This document shows, piece by piece, positions 1-12,242 of a DNA stretch of 64,000 nt (within the stretch, counting starts at the first letter, position 1; each line of letters starts with the position of its first letter). The DNA is from Allium sativum. Taxonomy: Eukaryota > Streptophyta > Magnoliopsida > Asparagales > Amaryllidaceae. Location: assembly GCA_030737875.1 (NCBI GenBank), contig CM060915.1:901968177-902032176 (forward strand), in the 5' to 3' direction. Position numbers and translations under genes: made by a program. The notes beneath the pieces were generated by a model. It was not told where the DNA came from. It worked only from the letters and a program-made list of their open reading frames with translations, and made no database searches.

Positions 1-168
1 GCATAACTTCCTCATACGAAGTCCGATTTACGAAAACTTGGACTCTATTCCAAGTAGAATTTCGAGACGAACGCAATGGCGTAACCCGTTTCCCTTAATT
101 ATCACTTTAACAATTAAGTATTCTTAAATTCGTTCTTTTAATAGTCATAGAAAATTAGGGGTGTTACA
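1..168 (-). mobile_element. Chromovirus-type LTR, right end only
   Basis: This stretch ends in GGGGTGTTACA, which read on the minus strand is the TGTAACACCCC start of a Tekay/Del-like LTR. It also carries the block 'tttcgagacgaacgcaatggcgta' region (about 60-85) that recurs near the same end of the LTRs ending at 23856, 56393 and 62830. The flanking TTGTA (169-173) matches the undisrupted target in the other E1 LTR (17135-17139), so it is the target-site duplication. The rest of the element lies outside the window. Confidence 0.75.
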
Positions 169-1812
169 TTGTATGTGAGCTTTGAATTTGGTGACACCTC
201 CTTGTAGGAATGAATTTTCGGTCCCCCTTATAAGTAGAAATATGAGGGGTATTTATAGTTAGAGCTAAGAGGTAGTGGCATTGTTGTAAATTAATGTGCA
301 CGGCTGTACACTGCTGCCACTAACGTTTCAGTCCCCTTTTTGCGATCCGAAACATGACTTACGGTCTAAAAACAAGACTGTGGCCTGAAGTGGTACTTGT
401 GGATCACATGCGGCCTAAAATCACTGGGAATAATCTACAGATTTAAGGATTCAAAGCTACTTGCTACGGTCCAAAATATCACACGGACAAACTAAAGCTA
501 CTCTCATATCCAACGAGCTAAATTAGATCTTCAACTGACCTGTCACTTTTCTACCTATTTTATTCCATGTGTTTCATATTATGCTGCCAAATAGAAGCGC
601 TCACACGACCTAAGGTAAGACCAACTTATATATTCAACTGATGTGAGAATAACCATTGTATAGACATGGTTTAGTGCACACGCTTTATATATTGAATCAC
701 ACCTAGCATGGTTTTGACGACCCAAAAATGCTTCGCTATGGAACATCATAAAAGGAGAATAACGACTTAACGGTCTAATGACAACCCGAAGTTCTGACAG
801 CATATACAGTCCAATTTGTTTCAAGAGTTGAATGCCCTGACGAATAATGAAGCTACGTCATTCTTTGTAATGTTCCAAGTGCCCAATAAAAGGTTCATGA
901 GGATGTCCTACTTGGACTTTGAAGACTTGCATGCATTATCTCAGTATGTGCATGCACTTCTTGCTCCTCATAACAGTTAGAATGTGCCCAAGGTATATGA
1001 AATGATGTGGCCTTGAGCTCGTTGCTTAATTTGGCAAAAGCACATCCTTTGTTATAAAGCGACATGTTTATCATTATACTACATATGTTTTGGTAGTTAG
1101 AGCTTCAACAGTCTAAGACTGGATTAGTGTGGCCAACAATCCAAAGGTGCTTGTAACCCTGGAACGACCTAAAAACTTATCCACTTCTAACGATCTATAA
1201 TGATGGAATGGTCTAGTAGCACATTACAAACTAAAATCTGCGGGCTCGATGCATTCCATCCATGTGGCCCTGCTCCTTTACACATTGAACGTTGGTCTTA
1301 CGAACTGGCTTCCTGATGATGAATTGAATGGTCTGATTTTGGTGCTGGCGTGTTGAGTGCCTTTGAGTTCATGCCATATTCTTTATTGTGCTTGATGTCC
1401 TGATTATGTAGCTGCATTATAGGCCACTTGTATATATTCCATACAACTAACTTGTGCACGAGTCACGCCAGCATAACCTTGCTTGTATGAGCACCTTAGT
1501 TTAGGTTGCGATAGCAACATAAACAATGTCGACAAGTTGGTCAAATGATGGCCTAAGTGTAGTTCGTTCTTTAGCAACCAAAAAGGGTCTTCATGAACGA
1601 TCTAAATGTGACGTGCTAAAGAGACGCCCCCACGATCCAAGTGCTGGTGCGGGTTAAAGCACTTATAGACGGATGCGTGCGCGCGAGCTAAAGCTTCATC
1701 GCCAGCCAAAGCGTACATGCGACCTAAAAAGGATGCGAGTTAGACGAAGCTGCGTGTCAACATTCATACGCACTTCATAATCTTGAACCGCGTTTTCATA
1801 ACTGTGTTAACA
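169..1812 (-). repeat. E1 3' LTR (outer end lost to the insertion at 168)
   Basis: Aligns by eye over its whole length with 17135-18777, including the starts (gtgagctttgaatttgg) and the ends (gtgttaaca against gtgttgaca), with scattered substitutions. It holds no credible coding sequence. The outer part of this LTR lies beyond the chromovirus insertion at 168. Confidence 0.8.
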
Positions 1813-1851
1813 TTTTCCACTTGAAGCCTGTATTTTCCGCTTGCGGAAAAT
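1813..1851 (-). other. E1 polypurine tract and adjacent perfect palindrome
   Basis: Read on the minus strand, AAGTGGAAAA lies immediately before the LTR start TGTTAACAC, in the position and composition of a plus-strand primer tract. Next to it, ATTTTCCGC (1832-1840) and GCGGAAAAT (1843-1851) form a perfect 9-bp inverted repeat around TT. Confidence 0.6.
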
Positions 1852-2645
1852 GCAGACTTCGAAATAAACGCTATTATTGACATCTTTTGGCTTGTTTGAT
1901 CTGATATTATATTTGCATCCGCTATTTCTTGATGTTGTACATGCTTTAATTTTGAATCTTAGAATCTGTTGCTTAACAATGTTGCACTAGGGTTTGATTG
2001 CCTTGGTTTTTACTTGGGTTACTTTCCACTGCTACAACCTGTTTTACAGCAACAAAAACATTGTATATTTCTGGGCTAATATTTTGTTATTGACTGCCCT
2101 AATCAACAATAGATAGTCAGTAAAGAATTTTAGGTTTAACGAATTTTCATTGAATGAAATGTTCTCATAGACTCATTTTATTCAATGATTTAAAAACCTG
2201 TTGAATATTGTCTGCAAAAACAAGACACAATAACTTGGATTCGTCCTGGCACTTAAGATCAACCAGTCAATATAATTTGACTATGGATTTCAAGTGCTAT
2301 TATTCTAACTGAATTACAAGATACTTGACATTTCTCATGTGCATCTGAGAGATTTTTAACTTCCTTTTGGAGAAGACTTGGATATTTATGCCCATGTTTT
2401 AGGAGGTCGTTATCGGTTTACTTTACAGGATGTATTTTGGATTTCATACCCGAGTTTGGGTTAAAATTAAACACTTGTTATGTTTGAGATTTTCAAACAT
2501 TACACAAGTGAAGTGGTTAATGTCCACACTCCATTCACAATCCGACTTGGTTAATTCAGTCATTGGAGTCTTTTTCCACTCAGTTATACCGATTATTCCA
2601 AGCGTCGGTAATTTTAGAAGGAGTGCCCCTAGAAACAATTTCGGT
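1852..2645. other. E1 internal noncoding stretch
   Basis: AT-rich sequence between the E1 purine tract and the repeat array. Only short frames without recognisable motifs are present, and I see no RNA gene. It is probably the 3' untranslated part of E1. Confidence 0.5.
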
Positions 2646-3130
2646 TAAAACCCCAATGTTTGTCGTTATCGGATCAGGTGCTTCCTGATTCTGACGATCA
2701 ATTGGGTGCCCCGGGAGAGGACTTTGGTTGAAACCCCAATGTTTTTCATTATCAGATCAGGTGCTTCCTGATTCTGACGATCAATTGGGTGCCCCTGGAG
2801 AGGACTTTGGTTTGTACTGGTCCTTCTAGTGTGTTTGTCGGTCCTTCCGGCCTGATGTTGGTACTTCCAACATCAGGTTTGTCGGTCCTTCCGACTTGGT
2901 GCTGTCCTTCTAGCGTGTTTGTCGGTCCTTCCGGCGTGATGTTGGTACTTCAGACATCAGGTTTGTCGGTCCTTCTGACTCGGTGCTAGTCCTTCCAGCG
3001 TGTTTGCCGGTCCTTCCGGCCTGTGTTGGTACTTTCAACCTAAGGTTTGTCGGTCCTTCAGACTCGATGCTGGTCCTTCCAGCGTGTTTGCCGGTCCTTC
3101 CGGCTCAGTGCTGGTCATTCCAGCTCTGGG
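2646..3130. repeat. E1 3' tandem repeat block
   Basis: Two sub-arrays are visible. About 85 bp beginning AAACCCCAATGTTTGTCGTT occurs twice (from 2647 and from 2732). It is followed by degenerate copies of a short unit containing GTCGGTCCTTCCGGC and GGTACTTCCAACATCAGG. Open frames across this block come from repeat periodicity and are not genes. Repeats in this position are common in Tat-lineage elements. Confidence 0.75.
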
Positions 3131-3484
3131 TTGGCTTTGATTCCCTTGTTGGTCGCTTGACTTAGCGGGCTATTTTGGATTGGGGATCGAAGCTTTGAAA
3201 CTTTCACTTTGTAACACCCCGTATTTTTAATGTAATTAAAAATGTATATATATCCACAGATAGGATTAATATGGTGATGTATAATGAAAATTAATTAATA
3301 TATGAAAAAAAAAGATTGGTTGCATGCGATGTAAATATGTTGCATGCACTGATTTGCAAACATAATGCATTAACATTAAAAGAAAAAGATTCATGCATTG
3401 GTTTAATTTAAGTATTGTAACTAATGAAAAAGAGAAGTAAGGAAAGAACAATAATTATCATTGTTCTAAGACTTATTAACAAAA

Positions 3485-3558
3485 GACTTTGTAGCTCAGT
3501 TGGTTAAGGCATTGGATTTGTAACATGAAGGTCGGGGGTTCGAACCCCGGCGGCAGCA
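3485..3558 (+). other. tRNA-derived segment in the LARD 5' LTR (tRNA-Thr(UGU)-like pseudogene or SINE head)
   Basis: A-box TAGCTCAGTTGG at 3492-3503 and B-box GGTTCGAACCC at 3537-3547 are intact and normally spaced, and the T-arm CGGGG/CCCCG pairs. The anticodon loop reads TTTGTAA (anticodon TGT). The acceptor ends (GACTTTG against the 3' CGGCAGC) do not pair and the anticodon stem is poor, so this is not a normal tRNA gene. It could be the head of a tRNA-derived SINE captured by the LTR. The pol III boxes might still be active. Confidence 0.7.
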
Positions 3559-4096
3559 TAATTTTTATCTCTGTTTTAAAGAGGGCCAACTGAACATGCA
3601 AATATATGTACATATACAAATTCAAAATTTGAAAGGATAAGAACGTACATATAAGGAAATAAAGAAAATATATGTATATACATGAGAATATATATATATA
3701 TATATATATGCAGAAATATATGTATACGAAAGATAAAATTTAAGATAAGGCTATAGTAAATGAAATATGGCAAGAATTAAATAACGGTGCAACATCGTTT
3801 GAATTTTGAAAATAAAATGAAAGTTGTGTGTATATATATATATATGCGTAAAATGGTCGTTAAAGGAATTGTATACATATAAGAATATTTCATGTGAATA
3901 AAATAGTTAAATAAATTCCAGGAATTCAGAAGTTCGAAATTCAAATTTCTGCGCCAAAACAGCTTGTGGGACCCAATGCTGACTTAGCACTACATGTACG
4001 ATAAGATTTGGCTAGAATCATCTGCGAACTTGGACTATTTTCTTAACTAGGTTCAATGCTGACTCAGTGCTGCGTGTACGATAAGGTCTTGAGCAA

Positions 4097-4108
4097 CTAT
4101 ATAAATAG
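4097..4108 (+). promoter_or_regulatory. LARD 5' LTR TATA box
   Basis: CTATATAAATAG, about 30 bp upstream of a pyrimidine-rich start region and about 270 bp upstream of the inferred 5' splice site. The equivalent in the 3' LTR is at 10519-10530. Confidence 0.7.
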
Positions 4109-4556
4109 CCCTGGTCTTCTTCTCTATTCACAATTCTTCTCTACCCTTATGCTGCAAAGATTCTTAGTAAACATGGCTTCCTCTCCTCCTCTTAATCAAA
4201 TAATAAATAAAATAATATATATAAAATAAATCAAGACAAGGAGGTGCTGCTCAAAGACTTTCAAAGAGGAGATTCAAGCTAGAATTCAAGTGAAGATTCG
4301 AATGACTGCAACGACCATTTTTCTACGAATCATAGCAACGCCATCTTTCTGTTCTAATCTAATCTCTGTAAGTCAGTTATTTCTAGATTTGAACGTTTCT
4401 CTTTTCGTGACATGAAATTAAAGAAATAAAAGAGTATGCCAATTCCTTCTATTGAATCAGTGCCTATTTCTTTGGACCAAATTAAGAACTGTTATGATTT
4501 CGAGGACAAATAAGACTGTAACTATGAAACTTTGGACCTTAGAACCATTTGCCTCT

Positions 4557-4952
4557 TTGACTATGAACATTGCCTAAGACTATGAACATTGCCTAAGACT
4601 ATGAACATTGCCTATGACTATGGACATTGCCTATGACTGTGACTGTGACCATGAGAATTATTTCCATGACTATAGCCTATACCTTTGATTAGGAAGCAAA
4701 ACTATTGTCTATGACATAAATGGGACAACTGTGATTAAGCACTTATGGTTCATGACTAGGAAAGTGTTTAAAATTTTGTGACTGTGAACCCGATTATCTA
4801 TCTTGTCTGTTCTTTGGTTTTAGACCTTGGGAATTTACCTAATAAGTTAGGTCTACCCATGTTCTTGAACCTACGCCTTTATTCTGTCTATTCTTGGTTT
4901 TATACCTCGGGAATTTACCTATTAAGTTAGGTCTACCCATGTTCTTGAACCG
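4557..4952. repeat. Short tandem repeats in the LARD LTR
   Basis: About four copies of a ~20-bp unit containing ACTATGAACATTGCCTA (4557-4640) are followed by two copies of an 80-bp unit containing AAGTTAGGTCTACCC (4811-4871 and 4891-4951). The 80-bp core also appears duplicated, reversed, in the solo LTR at 22331-22396. The 3' LTR equivalents lie at about 10977-11371. Confidence 0.75.
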
Positions 4953-5819
4953 ACGTCGTTATTCAACCCTTTTTATGCCACTTAGTATGTCTATCTTTTG
5001 CATAGCATCTTTGGTTCATTCCCTATTTTCTACGAGCCTAGCTTTATTTATAATCTAGACTGAATCACGATTATACGAACGGTGGGAATGCGGTTTAGGC
5101 AAAATATGAAATTTACTAGAAACATAGTTATAAACTAGGAAATTGGCATAAATTGGGAACATGTATTATGGCATGTTCATAGAAATGCAAATTGGATAAA
5201 TTTGACATGAATTATAAGATGTGTAATTTGAATCTAGTATTGACATGTAAATCTAGCATTTACATGAATAGTGAACTAGAGTAATAAGTCTAGTTTGACA
5301 TAAATTAGAATGTTGAATCGGAATTAGATTAGCTAATTTGGCACGATAAGTATATTGGCATAAATGTGAAATTGGCCATAATTGAGAATAACTGTCTGGA
5401 TTAGAAAAATCATGGTTAGTGACACTTAATTTGGTAAAATCCACATACCAAAAAGCATAAATATGATTTAGAAGGGGAAATGGGCCATAAGAATAAATGT
5501 TGACAATTTACATTAAAAGAGTAATTGGGAAATAAGTAAATTAGGATTAATTTACTTATAGAATTTGTCCTAAAAGAGGAAATGTAAATTTAGACAAAAT
5601 TAAAGGTTTATTAACGGCATCTCTTTTAATGACACACCAAAAAGTTCTAGGGTGACAGAGAGGATAGTGTCTAGGCTTGAGTTTGGAAAATACAAGTTTC
5701 CTGCTCTCCCTGGCTATCCCTAACTGATCCGACGAATGGGATGGTTACTTTCAAAACTTGATTTGAAAATAAGTTGAAACCCTTTGAACTTAGAAAACAC
5801 GAATATGCCTAACCCAAGG

Positions 5820-5892
5820 TTAGACTGAGTTGCGATGTAAACCTGCCCGGAACCAACCGACACATCCAGTATTCGCAACAATACCTGTCTAA
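5820..5892 (+). other. Two-stem structured element, LARD 5' LTR copy
   Basis: Outer stem TTAGAC (5820-5825) pairs with GTCTAA (5887-5892). Inner stem GTTGCGA (5829-5835) pairs with TCGCAAC (5873-5879). The loop contains GCCCGGAACCAACCGACA. It matches, in the same sense relative to the element, the paired copies in the solo, A, B and C LTRs. Confidence 0.75.
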
Positions 5893-5929
5893 TGTGAGTG
5901 GTAGTGGCTTTAATTTATTTAGTTAAAGC

Positions 5930-6250
5930 TAGAACAAGAATAGTAGGGTTAAGTTAACTAAGACACTTAACCAGTTCAACATAATAACTAGACTGATGGG
6001 TGGGGTTAGGTTCAGACTGACACTTAACCATTAATAATAACATGATAGTTAAAACAGACGGGCTAGGTTAAGTTAAAAAGGAATACTTAACCAACACAGA
6101 GTAAATGGGTAGGGTTAAGAAATAAATACTTAACCAATATAACTTGGTTTGTGGTAGGGTTAAGTCAACATGAGTTACTGACAACACTTAACCAGTTTAA
6201 CAGGGTAAATGAAGAGGGTTAAGTTGGCTTGAATTGACTAATGACACTTC
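5930..6250. repeat. Dispersed GGTTAAGT / ACTTAACC motif cluster (LARD)
   Basis: Many copies of GGGTTAAG and its complement CTTAACC alternate about every 20-60 bp, giving many potential small hairpins. The 3' LTR equivalent is about 12365-12680. A longer cluster of the same motifs is in the solo LTR (21335-22040). Confidence 0.7.
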
Positions 6251-7867
6251 ACCAATCCAAATTGACGGGAAAGGGAACTAAGTAGAAAACCTTAGTTAAG
6301 AAAACAACGATTCTGGAAACTAAGTGGTAAATCTTAGTTAGTAAAACTAAGTAGTAATTCTTAGTATAACACGGGAAGGAGTGAATGTCCGTCTGAATAG
6401 AAAGAAGGCTCCAACGAATTGGGTTACGAAGCCCGAGGCTTCGAGGGGACGTAAGGGTACTCTTGGTATCCCTCTGTGAGGCTGCAGATGATCCGCCTAG
6501 GCCCACGGAGGTTAAGGTCTGCGTTGAAGAACCAGGGGTATGCCTTGGTTGCAATACATGGCAACCTAAAGACTAGGATGGACCGGCGTGATTCTACGAG
6601 CAAACGGTAGCCCTGTGATAGCGACTCGTCGTCTACCATCCATCTTCGGTCAATCGAGATACGTGAAGCAGAAAGGCGGAGAACTCCAAAAGACCATATA
6701 CTTGCTATCTAGTTATGGGTGAGGATGGCCATAGGATAGTGGGGCACCGGGGGCCGGCGTATAGTTCTCATTTTACAAGGTGTGCCTTTCATTAGTTGAG
6801 GGAGGGGTCAAGTGGGACCATAGCCACTGAAATAAAAACAGACCTTAGCATCTGCATCGGTAGATATCTGAAAGCTCCCGACCGAGTTCTGTATTCCTTG
6901 ATTTGCCCTGACACAGGACTCGGACCGCACATTACAGGACATGTGCATCTAGACAAGCGATAACGATTCACGATACATGCGTGGGAAAGTATAAGAACTT
7001 ATACCACTCAAGGTAGTGTGTCCTAGACTTGGGGCATTGTTCGACAGGTAGCATAATTCCTTGTTGAACTAGGTGGCATAAATCCTGAATCCGAGAAGCA
7101 TTCAACAGACAGCATAAACTCTAGTTAAATCTAGAAAGCACTTGATAGAAAACCCTAGATTAGATCTAGGTAATAAATAATAAATGTATGCCTGAAGGAA
7201 ATGGAAATTTCTGGGGTGGGGATCACGTTATTGATACTTGTTGGAACACTAGTTAGGTGGCGCAGAGATAATAGAATAACAAGGAAATGGCGAAGCGGCG
7301 AAAGTATTAGAGAACATCCAGTTTATCTTGTCTTAGCATATCTTGTGTTGATCTCGTCTAATCTTGCTGACCCTATCATCATGGTGTTATCTTGTATTCA
7401 GTTAATTCATGTCGTTTTGTTTTCCATGTTCACATGCTAGAAGTTACTGAACTTACTCAGGCTTTATGTCTGACTCTGTGTTTCTTTCGTCTTCTTTTCT
7501 TCCGTTCCCCCCCCAGGTAGTAAAGGAGGGAATCGTTTAGCTCAGGTTAAGTTGGACTGTCACCCTTTCCAGCTTGAAGATTTGTCGAAGTTTGCTTGGA
7601 TTCTCTTTTCAGATGCTATGGCTGGCTCTTGCAAAAATCGGGGAATATAAATGTTGTTTTTATGCTTCTTTATTTTGTAAGACAGATGATACTCTGATAT
7701 TGTAAAGAAACCATTGTACAGACTATTTTATCAATAAAGCAAAGTTTTATTTTCCGCTGTTTAATTTCTGTCTGTCTTGTAATTTATCTGCATCTTTTAC
7801 CCTAAATGCTCCACAGAACTTAGTGCATTCCCTTTGTGAGTGACACTAATGGACGTGGGGTGTTACA

Positions 7868-9609
7868 TGTGGTACCAGAGCTGAAGGTTACCAGATCAGA
7901 TAAAGGATTTGAAAAATTATTTTCAAACAGTTTTAAAAGAAGCATTTTCAAAAGAAGAGATTTATTTTAAAGGCATATTCCCCAAAGCCATACGCACTAT
8001 CTTCTCTTCCTCTGTTTAAAATCTTGTCTCCTTCTTTCTTGAGTCTCTGGGGCTCCTGGCTTTCTGGGAGGTAACCTCATCGAAGGGCAAAGTAGTGCCT
8101 GGCTTCCATCCATAGCCGTAGTTGTTTCATCTACGGGCAGTTTTCTTTCAAAGCTTATAAGGTTTTCCGGACGATGGAGGCAGTTTTCGAGAGATTTGTC
8201 AACATGACTACACACGGAAAGGGATGAGGAGTTTGGCTAAGGAGCATAACCCTAGGATGAGGAATTCATGGATGTAGACTTAGCACACGAAGGAGGAAGA
8301 AATTATAAAACCTAAGACAAGAGGAAGTATCTTTACTAGGGTATGATAGGGCATATACTTAAGGACAAGGGCAAGAACGAGGACGAGATTTTCAGAAGGA
8401 CAAGTACATGCTTTCGCCACCAAGCGTACCTAGGAGAAAGGTAGTCCGGTTGGAAGAGTCTAGTTTTCTGTTCGTGCTATTTCCTTAGGTTATAGCGCTT
8501 CTCATTTGTTCATATCCACTTCCATAGTTGGGTCTCTGCACCATAGTACTTGTATAGTAGAAATATCCCACTAGAGTCTCATATCCCATTTGATGGTCCG
8601 ACCAGTTTATTTTTTTGTTAGTAGGGATTTGAGAATAGCTATCGAGTTTGCTTATATCATCTCACGTAGATCGTCTAAATTCGGGGGAGATATTCCTTGG
8701 GTGCTTGTCTGATATTGGTTTAGGCCTTTGGGGCTTGTACTTGAGGAATGTCGAGTTCGGTTTGGATGGTTTGCGGGAGAGATGAATAGTTGTGGTAGGC
8801 ACTCCAAAGAGCACGTAGTGACCTTTCGACTCTTATAGTTATGGCATGACGGATAAGAGGGAAACCTCTAATCATCTTAGTACGTATACTTGGTACCGTG
8901 ATTGACATCTGTTTATTTTGGAATTGGAGGTCGGAAACTTCACAATCGTGAAGTTAAATTAGTTAAGATACAGTGGAGTAAAGCTCAAGAAGGCAAGATA
9001 CTAGCGTCATACCCTTTTTCTTAATGGTGTATCCTTGATTTCTTTGTTTAGGAGCTTTGCGCATAATTGTTTCTCTCTTTCCAAAGTGTATCACCTAGGT
9101 CGTATCTTCGATCCTTAGGTAGAAGCCAATGGATTTAAACATGTATTTGAAACATGTTATGGTTGATGGTTGCAAGTGGTTGCTAATGGTTGCTTGTGAA
9201 TGCATATGCATACGTATTAGACACAAGATCAGTTCGGACGTTTTCATATTGCATTTACAGATATGTATTTAAGTTCAGCCTAATATGTTATCATATGGAT
9301 GTTGCATATGGATGAATGGCCGTGCACGCATGTAGTATTTACGTAACTAGGGATGCTTGCATACATGATTGGACGCATGGCACCGACATGATTCGCATTA
9401 AGGAGGTCGACTGAATCAGTAGACCGCCTGATTTTACAGTAGATAAAGACATATACACACTATGCATATGAACATGAAAGCATTAGAAATCTTTGAAGGA
9501 CAATGGATGCCTGTGATTGGATGGTTGAGTAGATGGGTGATTGGATGGTAGGACACATTCTTCCTAACTAGAAGATTTCGGGGACGAAATCCTTTTAAGT
9601 GGGGGAGAA
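7868..9609 (+). other. LARD internal region, noncoding
   Basis: The primer site TGGTACCAGAGC (7870-7881) differs by one base from the usual plant initiator-Met primer site. There is no frame with gag, protease, RT or integrase motifs, only scattered short frames. The last 30 bp hold GGGGACGAAATCC and the purine tract AAGTGGGGGAGAA directly before the 3' LTR. Confidence 0.85.
9597..9609 (+). other. LARD polypurine tract
   Basis: AAGTGGGGGAGAA abuts the 3' LTR start at 9610, as expected for the plus-strand primer. Confidence 0.85.
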
Positions 9610-9887
9610 TGTAACACCCCGCATTTTTAATGTAATTAAAAATGTATATATATATCCACAGATAGGATTAATATGGTGATGTATAATGAAAATTAATTAA
9701 TATATGAAAAAAAAGATTGGTTGCATGCGATGTAAATATGTTGCATGCACTGATTTGTAAACATAATGCATTAACATTAAAAGAAAAAGATTCATGCATT
9801 GGTTTAATTTAAGTATTGTAACTAACATGAAAAAGAGAAGTAAGGAAAGAACAATAATTATCATTGTTCTAAGACTTATTAACAAAA

Positions 9888-9961
9888 GACTTTGTAGCTC
9901 AGTTGGTTAAGGCATTGGATTTGTAACATGGAGGTCGGGGGTTCGAACCCCGGCGGCAGCA
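9888..9961 (+). other. tRNA-derived segment in the LARD 3' LTR
   Basis: Same 74 nt as at 3485-3558 with one visible change (CATGG for CATGA after the anticodon loop). Both pol III boxes are intact. Confidence 0.7.
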
Positions 9962-10227
9962 TAATTTTTATCTCTGTTTTAAAGAGGGCCAACTGAACAT
10001 GCAAATATATGTACATATACAAATTTAAAACTTGAAAGGATAAGAACGTACATATAAGGAAATAAAGAAAATATATGTATATACATGAGAATATATATAT
10101 ATATATGCAGAAATAACATGTATACGAAAGATAAAATTTAAGATAAGGCTATAGTAAATGAAATATGGCAAGAATTAAATAACGGTGCAACATCGTTCGA
10201 ATTTTGAAAATAAAATGAAAGTTGTGC

Positions 10228-10267
<40 letters not shown>

Positions 10268-12242
10268 GCGTAAAATGGTCGTTAAAGGAATTGTATACAT
10301 ATAAGAATATTTCATGTGAATAAAACAGTTAAATAAATTCTAGGAATTCAAAAGTTCAAAATTCAAATTTCTGCGCCAAAACAGCTTGTGGGACCCAATG
10401 CTGACTTAGCACTGCATGTACGATAAGATTTGGCTAGATTCATCTGCGAACCTGGACTATTTTCTTAACTAGGTTCAATGCTGACTCAGCGCTGCATGTA
10501 CAATAAGGTCTTGAGCAACTATATAAACAGCCCTGGTCTTCTTCTCTATTCACAATTCTTCTCTACCCTTATGCTGCAAAGATTCTTAGTAAACATGGCT
10601 TCCTCTCCTCCTCTTAATCAAATAATAAATAATATAATATATATAAAATAAATCAAGACGAGGAGGTGCTGCTCAAAGACTTTCAAAGAGGAGATTCAAG
10701 CTAGAATTCAAGTGAAGATTCGAACGACTGCAACGACCGTTTTTCTACGAATCATAGCAACGCCATCTTTCTATTCTAATCTATTCTCTGTAAGTCAGTT
10801 ATTTCTAGATTTGAACATTTCTCTTTTCGTGACATGAAATTAAAGGAATATAAGAGTATGCCAATTCCTTCTATTGAATCAGTGCCTATTTCTTTGGACC
10901 AAATTAAGAACTGTTATGATTTCGAGGACAAATAAGACTGTAACTATGAAACTATGGACCTTAGAACCATATGCCTCTTTGACTATGAACATCGCCTAAG
11001 ACTATGAACATTGCCTAAGACTATGAACATTGCCTATGACTATGGACATTGCCTATGACTGTGACTGTGACCATGAGAATTATTTCCATGACTATAGCCT
11101 ATACCTTTGATTAGGAAGCAAAACTATTGTCTGTGACATAAATGGGACAACTGTGATTAAGCACCTATGGTTCATGACTAGGAAAGTGTTTAAAATTTTG
11201 TGACTGTGAACCCGATTATCTATCTTGTCTGTTCTTTGGTTTTAGACCTTGGTAATTTACCTATTAAGTTAAGTCTACACATGTTCTTGAACCTACGCCT
11301 TTATTCTGTCTATTCTTGGTTTTAGACCTCGGGAATTTGCCTATTAAGTTAGGTCTACCCATGTTCTTGAACCGACGTCGTTATTCAACCCTTTTTATGC
11401 CAGTTAGTATGTCTATCTTTTGCATAGCATCTTTGGTTCATTCCCTATTTTCTACGAGCCTAGCTTTATTTATAATCTAGACTGAATCACGATTATACGA
11501 ACGGTGGGAACGCGGTTTGGGCAAAATATGAAATTTACTAGAAACATAGTTATAAACTAGGAAATTGGCATAAATTGGGAACATGTATTATGGCATGTTC
11601 ATAGAAATGCAAATTGGATAAATTTGACATGAATTGTAAGATGTGTAATTTGAATCTAGTATTGACATGTAAATCTAGCATTTACCTGAATAGTGAACTA
11701 GAGTAATAAGTCTAGTTTGACGTAAATTAGAATGTTGAATCGGAATTAGAGTAGCTAATTTGGCACGATAAGTATATTGGCATAAATGTGAAATTGGCCA
11801 TAATTGAAAATAACTGTCAGGATTAGAAAAATCATGGTTAGTGACACTTAATTTGGTAAAATCCACATACCAAAAAGCATAAATATGATTTAGAAGGGGA
11901 AATGGGGCCATAAGAATAAATGTTGACAATTTACATTAAAAGAGTAATTGGGAAATAAGTAAATTAGGATTAATTTACTTATAGAATTTGTCCTAAAAGA
12001 GGAAATGTAAATTTAGACAAAATTAAAGGTTTACTAACGGCATCTCTTTTAATGACACACCAAAAAGTTCTAGGGTGACAGAGAGGATAGTGTCTAGGCT
12101 TGAGTTTGGAAAATACAAGTTTCCTGCTCTCCCTGGCTATCCCTAACTGATCCGACGAACGGGATGGTTACTTTCAAAACTTGATTTGAAAATAAGTTGA
12201 AACCCTTTGAACTTAGAAAACACGAATATGCCTAACCCGAGG

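Larger units (their letters stand above)
4368..7516 (+). other. Inferred leader intron within the LARD 5' LTR
   Basis: The donor CTCT/GTAAGT is at 4368 and the acceptor is a run of T and C ending CCCCCCAG at 7515-7516 followed by GTAG. The 3.1 kb between them contains the hairpins. Equivalent donor and acceptor pairs occur in the solo, B and C LTRs. Splicing is inferred, not shown. The 3' LTR equivalent is 10790-13946. Confidence 0.5.
3210..7867 (+). repeat. LARD 5' LTR
   Basis: Contains in order a tRNA-like segment (3485-3558), AT microsatellites, a TATA box (4097-4108), a leader ending at a GTAAGT donor (4368-4373), short tandem repeats, a structured hairpin (5820-5892), a CAGGC/GTCTG hairpin (7458-7472), a pyrimidine tract ending CAG at 7516 and a poly(A) signal near 7732. 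I see no protein-coding function. The 79-codon frame at 7201-7440 lies inside the inferred intron, and its conservation in the other LTR only reflects LTR duplication. Confidence 0.93.

Noticed and set aside
2789..3165. Two plus-strand frames in the E1 repeat block
   Set aside because: They come from tandem repeats without stops; composition and periodicity are non-coding.
3485..3558. Functional tRNA-Thr gene
   Set aside because: Acceptor and anticodon stems do not pair, although both promoter boxes are intact.
7201..7440. 79-codon hydrophobic frame, repeated at 13624-13863
   Set aside because: Present twice only because the LTR is duplicated; it lies in the inferred intron and has no recognisable domain.
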